A DNA stretch of 40,326 bases from Eggerthella sp. CAG:368. GTDB lineage: Bacteria; Actinomycetota; Coriobacteriia; Coriobacteriales; Eggerthellaceae. Position 1 is the stretch's first letter. Every line of letters begins with the position of its first letter. The stretch is taken from positions 12,110 through 52,435 of the forward strand of contig FR895482.1 of the NCBI GenBank assembly GCA_000434775.1, read 5' to 3'. The notes under the pieces were generated by a model. The model saw only the letters and a program-made list of their open reading frames with translations, made no database searches and was not told where the DNA came from. Shown here in pieces: positions 34,875 through 40,326 of this stretch. Made by a program: the position numbers and the translations under genes.

Positions 34875-35941
34875 AGTTTTCCTATCTCTTCCATAAGCAC
34901 ATCAACAATAGCCGCCTCTTCAACGCGGCGCAAGGTTTTACCTTGAGAGAAAATAACTCCAGAGCCATCCCCGCACGCTACGCCAATGTCAGCGCTTGCC
35001 GCTTCACCTGGCCCATTAACCACACAACCCATCACAGCAACTTGAAGGGGGCGATTAACTTCAGAAAGCCGCCTTTCAACTTGCTTAGCAAGACCAATCA
35101 AATCAACCTTACAGCGACCGCAGGTTGGACAGCTAATTAGTTCCGGATTTCTACGACGCAAACCAAGAGCCGCCAAAAGCGTCCAACAGGCACGAATCTC
35201 TTCTATCGGATCATCGGTAAGCGAGATTCTCATCGTATCGCCAATTCCCTCTTCAAGCAAAATACCTAAGCCACTCGCGGACTTTATTAACCCCTGAAAC
35301 AGCGTGCCCGCTTCGGTGACTCCAATATGAAGAGGAACTTCAGGGATTTCTTCTGAAAGCAGTCGATAGGTTGCAACTGTTGTAGGAACATCATGGGCTT
35401 TTGCTGAAACAATAACATCATAAAAACCCTGTTCAAAGCAGAAGTCAACATATCCTTTTGCCGAAAGGGTAAGCTTTTCCGCTAGAGAAAGATCTTCCCT
35501 TTGAGCAATCGATGAATCAAGAGAGCCTGCATTAACTCCAATCCTGATTGGAATTCCCGCCGCCTTTGCCGCCTCGATTACGAGCTTCGTTTTTTCAAGA
35601 CCACCAATATTGCCAGGATTGATACGCAGCTTTGCCGCACCCCGACGAGCCGCTTCTATGGCAATTTCTGCACTAAAATGAATATCTGCCACGACAGGAA
35701 GGGGCGATTGCTCGCAAATAGATTCGAAAAAATCAAGATCTTTTTTCGACGGAATAGCAATGCGGATAATTTCGCATCCTGCTTCACGTAAGCGTTTAAT
35801 TTGCTCAACATTAGCCGCAACATCATTAAGCGCATAATTAAGCATAGACTGAACGGCGCAGGGGGCGCCCCCGCCCACAGGAACTTCCCCCACGAAAACT
35901 TGTCGTGTTTTCTGATTGGGCTTTTCTGTTTTTCCACACAT
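34871..35941 (-). CDS. ispG: 4-hydroxy-3-methylbut-2-enyl diphosphate synthase IspG (GcpE)
   Basis: IspG converts MEcPP to HMBPP, the penultimate step of the MEP isoprenoid pathway. ATG at 35941, two bases after the rseP stop, is preferred over the in-frame TTG at 35953, giving 356 residues. The TIM-barrel part holds ADIHFSAEIAIEAA and KLRINPGNIGG. The [4Fe-4S] ligands are in SCPTCGRCK and MGCVVNGPGEA. It is the short bacterial form without the plant insert. Confidence 0.96.
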   Translation of the reverse strand: MCGKTEKPNQKTRQVFVGEVPVGGGAPCAVQSMLNYALNDVAANVEQIKRLREAGCEIIRIAIPSKKDLDFFESICEQSPLPVVADIHFSAEIAIEAARRGAAKLRINPGNIGGLEKTKLVIEAAKAAGIPIRIGVNAGSLDSSIAQREDLSLAEKLTLSAKGYVDFCFEQGFYDVIVSAKAHDVPTTVATYRLLSEEIPEVPLHIGVTEAGTLFQGLIKSASGLGILLEEGIGDTMRISLTDDPIEEIRACWTLLAALGLRRRNPELISCPTCGRCKVDLIGLAKQVERRLSEVNRPLQVAVMGCVVNGPGEAASADIGVACGDGSGVIFSQGKTLRRVEEAAIVDVLMEEIGKL

Positions 35942-35943
35942 AT

Positions 35944-37002
35944 CTATCCCCAATTTCCAAAAATAAATCTCTGGATATCTTGGTTAACCATAACAATAAA
36001 AAAGACCATAAACAGCACAAATCCTGCCGTACTGAGATAGTTCTGAACGCGCACAGGCACAGGCCTTCTTGCTATCTTCTGGATTATCTCAATAAGCAAG
36101 CGGCCTCCATCAAGAGGGGGGATGGGAAGCAAGTTCATCAAGCCGAGCGAAACAGAAATGATAGCCGAAAACGAAAGGATATTTACCAAACCAGCTTCAA
36201 AAGCATCGCGAGAAAGCACTGCGATTCCGATAATTGACGTTGAATTAGATACCGTCTCAGCGGCAGTAGCAGGATTAAATAAACCCAAGATGGCTACCAC
36301 AACCGTGCCGATATAACGAAACCCCGCAACAATAGAATCAATAGGATTGAGAACGATATGCTTTACTTCACCTGTTACGGTGTTTTGTAGATCTATACCC
36401 AATATCGAATAAATAATCACGAACATCAGCATGGCATAGAGCAAATTCATGATTGGACCAGCTGCTAAAATGCAAGCCCGCTTCCAAAAAGAAATCGAAC
36501 AATACTGCTGCAATTCTTCTTCTTTGTAAAATGCTTCAAGATCATTCACTTCATAAGCTGTTCCAGCAGGAAGCCCTTTCCGTGCAGGAGTGCGATACGT
36601 GTTATCTGTTCGTTTTTGTGTGGGATGCTCCAGAGAGCCCCAATCAACCAATACCTCCAGTAAGTCAAAAGCTTCTTTTATTTCAAGAGAAAAAACCTTA
36701 GCGACTTCCTCATAAGTAACTTCTCCGCGATCATATACAAACCCTAAAATATCTTTGAAAATTGGGTTATTTGGCGCAGGGAGCATGCCGCAAACTTTTG
36801 CATACCCTCCCAAGGGAATCGCGGTAATGCCAAATTTGGTTCCCTTTCGAGTAAACCCGATATGAGGACCTGGGAAGCCAATCATAAATTCGGTAACACG
36901 AACCTTAAAAGCACGTGCCACTAAAAAGTGTCCTCCTTCATGGATAAAAACCAGAAAACCAAGAAGAAGCGTAGCAATAAGTAATGTTTCAAGAACCTGC
37001 AT
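35944..37002 (-). CDS. rseP: RseP/RasP-type site-2 intramembrane metalloprotease, PDZ-less variant
   Basis: This membrane zinc protease cleaves signal-peptide remnants or anti-sigma factors within the membrane. It has 352 residues. Zinc-site HEGGH is at 21-25 in the first helix and the third ligand Asp298 lies in PPLDGGR. Four membrane segments: about 5-25, 178-200, 226-243 and 328-345, with a hydrophobic stretch near 275-295. Two departures: only about 25 residues separate helices 2 and 3, so the usual PDZ domain is missing; and residues about 78-170 form an insert with GEVTYEEVAKVFSL and LEVLVDWGSLEH before FWKRACILAAGP. It starts 5 nt after dxr. Confidence 0.9.
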   Translation of the reverse strand: MQVLETLLIATLLLGFLVFIHEGGHFLVARAFKVRVTEFMIGFPGPHIGFTRKGTKFGITAIPLGGYAKVCGMLPAPNNPIFKDILGFVYDRGEVTYEEVAKVFSLEIKEAFDLLEVLVDWGSLEHPTQKRTDNTYRTPARKGLPAGTAYEVNDLEAFYKEEELQQYCSISFWKRACILAAGPIMNLLYAMLMFVIIYSILGIDLQNTVTGEVKHIVLNPIDSIVAGFRYIGTVVVAILGLFNPATAAETVSNSTSIIGIAVLSRDAFEAGLVNILSFSAIISVSLGLMNLLPIPPLDGGRLLIEIIQKIARRPVPVRVQNYLSTAGFVLFMVFFIVMVNQDIQRFIFGNWG

Positions 37003-37007
37003 AGAAC

Positions 37008-38213
37008 CTAGAAACCAATCCTTACCAAAGTACGAGCATAGTCACGCGCTTGCGCATCAACCTCTAGAAGTTGCTCGATGCTCTCAACCACAACAGAAGC
37101 GGTGTGCTCCATTGTTTTCTCGACCACCTCAGCAATGCCTAGATAGGAGCACTCGCGATTAAGAAAGGCTGCAACCGCGATTTCGTTTGCAGCATTCATT
37201 GCACAAGGAAGCGTTCCGCCTGTTGATCCAGCATGTTTCGCAAGAGCAAGACACTTGAATGTTTCGGTGTCTGGTGCCTCAAATTCCAATGATCCCAAAG
37301 TCCTGAAATCGAGCGGCTTGACAGGAGCCGACCAGCGCTCTGGATAACTGAGGGCAAACTGAATCGGAATACGCATATCGGTTGTACCCAAATGTGCTTT
37401 TACGGAACCGTCAGAGAACTCAACCATAGAATGAATAGCACTCTGAGGCTGAACAACCACCTCAATACGATCGTAATCCATAGAAAACAGATGATGAGCC
37501 TCAATAACTTCAAGACCCTTGTTCATAAGCGTCGAGGAATCAATCGAGATTTTTCTTCCCATATTCCATGTAGGATGAGCAAGAGCTTGCTCAGGAGTAA
37601 TCGATAAAAGATCCTCTCGTTTTTTACCGCGGAATGGTCCACCAGAGGCGGTAACCCAAAGCTTTGACACTTCTCTGGGATCTTCCCCTAAAAGACACTG
37701 ATAAATTGCACCATGTTCAGAATCGATAGGGAGGAGTGTTTCATGAGTAGACATAGGCATAATAATATCCCCGCCCACCACAAGCGATTCTTTATTGGCG
37801 AGTGCAAGCTTTTTTCCCGCTTTCAGCGTCTCATAACTTGCACGAAGGCCTGCGGCACCAACCAGCGCATTTACCACCATGTCCACTTCAGGCAAACGAC
37901 ACAAATCAACAACGGCCTCAGCGCCAAAAGTTGCCGAAAACCCCCATTCTTTTGCATGCGAAGAAGCGGAAGTAAGCGCATTGAGCTCATCCGCTACTAT
38001 TTCATGAGAAAAGTCTTCATTTCCCACTGCTACATGAGCAACATCAAATTCGGTAAGTTGTTTTTTTAGCTCATCAACACGGCTATACACCGCAAGAGCA
38101 ACAATGGTTATTCCTTCAGGATGCTGACGCGCGACATCAAGCGTTTGAGCACCTATTGAACCTGTCGAACCAAGAACCGCAATACGTTTTGGTTTTGTTT
38201 CCTGTGAAGTCAC
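37008..38213 (-). CDS. dxr: 1-deoxy-D-xylulose-5-phosphate reductoisomerase
   Basis: Dxr commits DXP to the MEP pathway, using NADPH. It has 401 residues. The NADPH loop is GSTGSIG, the metal and substrate blocks are LANKESLVVGG, PIDSEHGAIYQCL, TASGGPFRG and NMGRKISIDSSTLMNKGLEVIEAH. The start is GTG 38213 with AGGAG nine bases upstream. Co-location with ispG and uppS places two MEP enzymes next to the polyprenyl carrier synthase. Confidence 0.96.
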   Translation of the reverse strand: MTSQETKPKRIAVLGSTGSIGAQTLDVARQHPEGITIVALAVYSRVDELKKQLTEFDVAHVAVGNEDFSHEIVADELNALTSASSHAKEWGFSATFGAEAVVDLCRLPEVDMVVNALVGAAGLRASYETLKAGKKLALANKESLVVGGDIIMPMSTHETLLPIDSEHGAIYQCLLGEDPREVSKLWVTASGGPFRGKKREDLLSITPEQALAHPTWNMGRKISIDSSTLMNKGLEVIEAHHLFSMDYDRIEVVVQPQSAIHSMVEFSDGSVKAHLGTTDMRIPIQFALSYPERWSAPVKPLDFRTLGSLEFEAPDTETFKCLALAKHAGSTGGTLPCAMNAANEIAVAAFLNRECSYLGIAEVVEKTMEHTASVVVESIEQLLEVDAQARDYARTLVRIGF

Positions 38214-38261
38214 GAAAAGAACTCCTATCCATTAGCCCTGTTAATAGAATAGGCTCTATTT

Positions 38262-39305
38262 TTAGAATACGTACGGAATACAATGAAATAACGCTAAAAG
38301 AAGCGCCGCAAGCATAGTGACCAAGAATTGCGAATCACAACGATCTAATAAACCACCATGGCCTGGCATAATAGTTCCCGAATCCTTCACGCCAGAATTA
38401 CGCTTGATTCTACTCTCGACCAAATCTCCCAAAACACCTGCCAAGCCACAGGCAAACCCAAAAATGAGCGCCTGAGCAATTGACATATCAACACCAGGAA
38501 TAAGCGTAAGCAAACACCAGAAACCCATGCAAGTAATGAGACCAGCAATAAAGCCTTCCCAGCTTTTCTTAGGAGACACGCTCGGTGCAAGCTTATGCTT
38601 TCCGATAGCTGAACCAACCAGATACGCAAAGGCGTCATTCGCCCAAACACTTAGGAAGATACCTAAAATTAATACGCCACCCCAAAACTCAGGCAAAACC
38701 ATTCGAAGCAACATAGCAGCAGACATGGTAAGACCCGTATAGAGTGCGCCGAACAAGCTAACTGCGACATCGCCTACGCGAGCCGGCAGCCAAAACACAT
38801 ACCACACCAGCAGCACGATAATGAATATCACTAAGGTAACCGCAACACCCGGTATTCCAAAAAGCCACATAGCAATAGGAAAAAGCGCTGCAGCAATTAT
38901 TCCTAAAAGCTCGTTTGGCAACTTGGCATCTGAGCGAAGCATGAGATAAAACTCCCCCGCACAGATCGCAGAAAGTAAAGCTAAATAAAGCGCAGTGGTG
39001 ACATCGGAAGCAAGTACGCACACCACCGTAAGAAAAATATAGATAACCCCCGTACGAATACGAACCTGAAGCTCAGAGGGATTCTTGAGTTTTTTTGGAG
39101 TCTTATCGAGGGCTTTTTGTTTTAATGCCGTTGTTCTTTTTTGCGACTTCGTTGTTTTAAGAGGAATCTCATCAAGAACTTCCGTTGATCCACCCGCTTC
39201 ATGGGCCTGACCCTTTAAAGCGGCTTCTTTGTCCTGAATAGACGACTCTTCTTCGAGTCCATCTGAAGATCTTCTGAAAGCTTTTCGCACGCGAACTTCA
39301 GTCAT
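38262..39305 (-). CDS. cdsA: Phosphatidate cytidylyltransferase (CDP-diglyceride synthase)
   Basis: CdsA makes CDP-diacylglycerol for phospholipid synthesis. ATG 39305, two bases after the uppS stop, is chosen; the frame is open further but lies within uppS. This gives 347 residues: a basic, Lys/Ser/Glu-rich soluble N-terminal stretch of about 80 residues, then about eight membrane helices. The signature is present as SVSPKKSWEGF and DLVESRIKRNSGVKDSGTIMPGHGGLLDRCDS in two parts. The soluble N-terminal extension is not part of the standard enzyme. The ribosome-binding site is poor, consistent with coupling to uppS. Confidence 0.92.
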   Translation of the reverse strand: MTEVRVRKAFRRSSDGLEEESSIQDKEAALKGQAHEAGGSTEVLDEIPLKTTKSQKRTTALKQKALDKTPKKLKNPSELQVRIRTGVIYIFLTVVCVLASDVTTALYLALLSAICAGEFYLMLRSDAKLPNELLGIIAAALFPIAMWLFGIPGVAVTLVIFIIVLLVWYVFWLPARVGDVAVSLFGALYTGLTMSAAMLLRMVLPEFWGGVLILGIFLSVWANDAFAYLVGSAIGKHKLAPSVSPKKSWEGFIAGLITCMGFWCLLTLIPGVDMSIAQALIFGFACGLAGVLGDLVESRIKRNSGVKDSGTIMPGHGGLLDRCDSQFLVTMLAALLLALFHCIPYVF

Positions 39306-39306
39306 A

Positions 39307-40077
39307 TCACAGAGCCCCATACCGACGCTCACGCTTTTGATATGCCAATACTGCACGAAGGAAATCATATCGCGTAAAATCAGGCCAAAGCACATCGGTG
39401 CAATACAGCTCAGTGTACGCAATTTGCCATAGCAAGAAATTCGAAATTCTCATTTCTCCACTCGTACGAATAAGCAAATCGGGGTCAGGAATATCTACGG
39501 TATACAAATTGCCCTTGAAAAGCTCTTCGGTAAGAGCAGCGCTACCCTGATCTCTTTTTTCAGCAAGCTGAACAGCTGTTTTCTCTACTGCTTGAATAAT
39601 TTCTTGGCGCGATCCATAATTCACCGCCACAACGAGTGTCATACCGGAATTGTTTTTCGTTTTTTCCCAAGCGCGATCAAAGGCCTGTCTTGTTTCTTCT
39701 GGGAGCATTGAAAGGTCACCGATGGTTCTAACACGAACCTGCTCCTCATGAAGACCATCAACTTCTGCCAACATAGTCTTAGCAAAAAGCTCCATAAGCC
39801 CCGAGACTTCTTCTTGAGGACGCTTCCAGTTTTCGGTAGAGAATGAATAGATGGTAAGATAGTCAACACCAATATCGTTCGCGCAGCGAATTGCCTCGCG
39901 GACCGCTTCAATGCCAGCCTTATGCCCTTTAAGACGATTGAGTGCTCGTTTCTTTGCCCAGCGGCCATTGCCATCCATAATAATAGCAACATGACAAGGC
40001 ACGGAAGCCTCGTCAAAAGTCGCTAGATCGATATCGTTAGGGACACAAGGAAAAATAGTAGTCAGAGGTTTTCTCAT
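39307..40077 (-). CDS. uppS: Undecaprenyl diphosphate synthase (cis-prenyltransferase)
   Basis: UppS extends farnesyl diphosphate with isopentenyl diphosphate to the C55 carrier used for cell-wall and glycan assembly. It has 256 residues. The catalytic Asp35 lies in IIMDGNGRWAKKR, with TIYSFSTENWKRP, VNYGSRQEI, and the C-terminal PDLLIRTSGEMRISNFLLWQ that holds the diphosphate-binding Arg pair. It begins 18 nt after frr. Confidence 0.96.
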   Translation of the reverse strand: MRKPLTTIFPCVPNDIDLATFDEASVPCHVAIIMDGNGRWAKKRALNRLKGHKAGIEAVREAIRCANDIGVDYLTIYSFSTENWKRPQEEVSGLMELFAKTMLAEVDGLHEEQVRVRTIGDLSMLPEETRQAFDRAWEKTKNNSGMTLVVAVNYGSRQEIIQAVEKTAVQLAEKRDQGSAALTEELFKGNLYTVDIPDPDLLIRTSGEMRISNFLLWQIAYTELYCTDVLWPDFTRYDFLRAVLAYQKRERRYGAL

Positions 40078-40095
40078 AACAACATCACCGCAAGG

Positions 40096-40326
40096 CTAGA
40101 TAGCCATTACCTCAGCTTCTTTAGCCTTGAAGGCTTCGTCAATTGAAGCAACGTACCCATCAGTGATTTTCTGAATTTCGTCTTCGGCTCGGCGTTTTTC
40201 GTCTTCAGGAAGGTTTTCATTTTTAACCAGCTTATCAATTTCTGAATTCGCGTCACGACGAGCGTTACGAACAGCAATACGAGCTTCTTCAGCATATGTT
40301 TTGCACTGCTTTACCAGCTCACGACG
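40096..40326 (-). CDS. frr: Ribosome recycling factor, C-terminal part (runs off the right edge)
   Basis: Seventy-seven codons are visible, from the window edge to TAG at 40096. The reading contains ARIAVRNARRDAN, EDEKRRAEDEIQKITD and the final EAEVMAI, which match the C-terminal half of RRF, including the Arg-rich helix that contacts 23S rRNA. Order frr-uppS-cdsA is a common bacterial arrangement. Confidence 0.95.
   Translation of the reverse strand, partial: RRELVKQCKTYAEEARIAVRNARRDANSEIDKLVKNENLPEDEKRRAEDEIQKITDGYVASIDEAFKAKEAEVMAI

Noticed and set aside
1..40326. CRISPR arrays, toxin-antitoxin pairs, restriction or other defence loci, prophage genes
   Set aside because: No regularly spaced repeats and no gene matching these classes were seen on either strand.

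Overview
The window is an ordinary, densely packed bacterial chromosome segment. Nearly every gene is on the minus strand. I can see 37 protein-coding genes, two of them cut by the window edges, plus three tRNAs and one decayed insertion sequence. Base composition is clearly below that of typical actinobacteria, by eye in the mid-40s percent GC. Several features nevertheless point to Actinomycetota, probably a low-GC Coriobacteriia member: an orphan OmpR-type regulator that closely resembles actinobacterial GlnR sits directly behind glnA, and the tRNAs encode CCA. The placement is inference; no rRNA is present to confirm it.

Region 1 (1-6405) is the rod-shape and lateral wall locus, read leftward: mreB, mreC, mreD, PBP2, rodA and the start of a hypothetical gene. 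Together they encode the elongasome scaffold, its membrane partners, and the transpeptidase/glycosyltransferase pair. Region 2 (6406-9640) holds an IS200/IS605 remnant, ndk, a membrane-anchored TPR protein, a cyclophilin and tRNA-Arg(CCG). Region 3 (9712-11025) is an RlmD-type rRNA methyltransferase, one of only two plus-strand genes.

Region 4 (11166-17428) is the L21-L27-Obg-ProB-ProA-NadD-YqeK-RsfS run, linking ribosome assembly, proline and NAD synthesis and Ap4A hydrolysis through overlapping or nearly touching genes. Region 5 (17672-24353) has polA, then glnA with its GlnR-like regulator, then a methionine ABC ATPase/permease pair (metN-metI). Region 6 (24464-30026) is a surface-glycan unit: a GtrA-type membrane protein and two very large paralogous tandem glycosyltransferases. 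Region 7 (30090-31772) is a small mixed patch with tRNA-Glu(TTC), a NifX-like Cys-rich protein, a DUF523 protein, tRNA-Ala(GGC) and an unrecognised 109-residue gene.

Region 8 (31890-40326) is a U32 tRNA-modification protein, proS, ispG, an RseP-type intramembrane protease, dxr, cdsA, uppS and the 3' part of frr. It couples translation with isoprenoid (MEP pathway) and membrane or cell-wall lipid carrier synthesis, and its genes are tightly spaced.

I found no CRISPR array, prophage, toxin-antitoxin or recognisable defence system, and no complete new system. The most interesting observations are: (i) both tandem glycosyltransferases lack the DxD motif in their first GT-A domain; (ii) an RseP homologue has no PDZ domain and carries an unfamiliar insert; (iii) a GlnR-like regulator has Glu at the phospho-acceptor position, and a GlnR-box-like sequence lies at the glnA promoter; (iv) each of the three tRNA genes is followed within about 65 nt by a protein gene on the same strand, two of them across a terminator that leaves almost no room for another promoter; (v) PBP2 has an extra N-terminal membrane segment.
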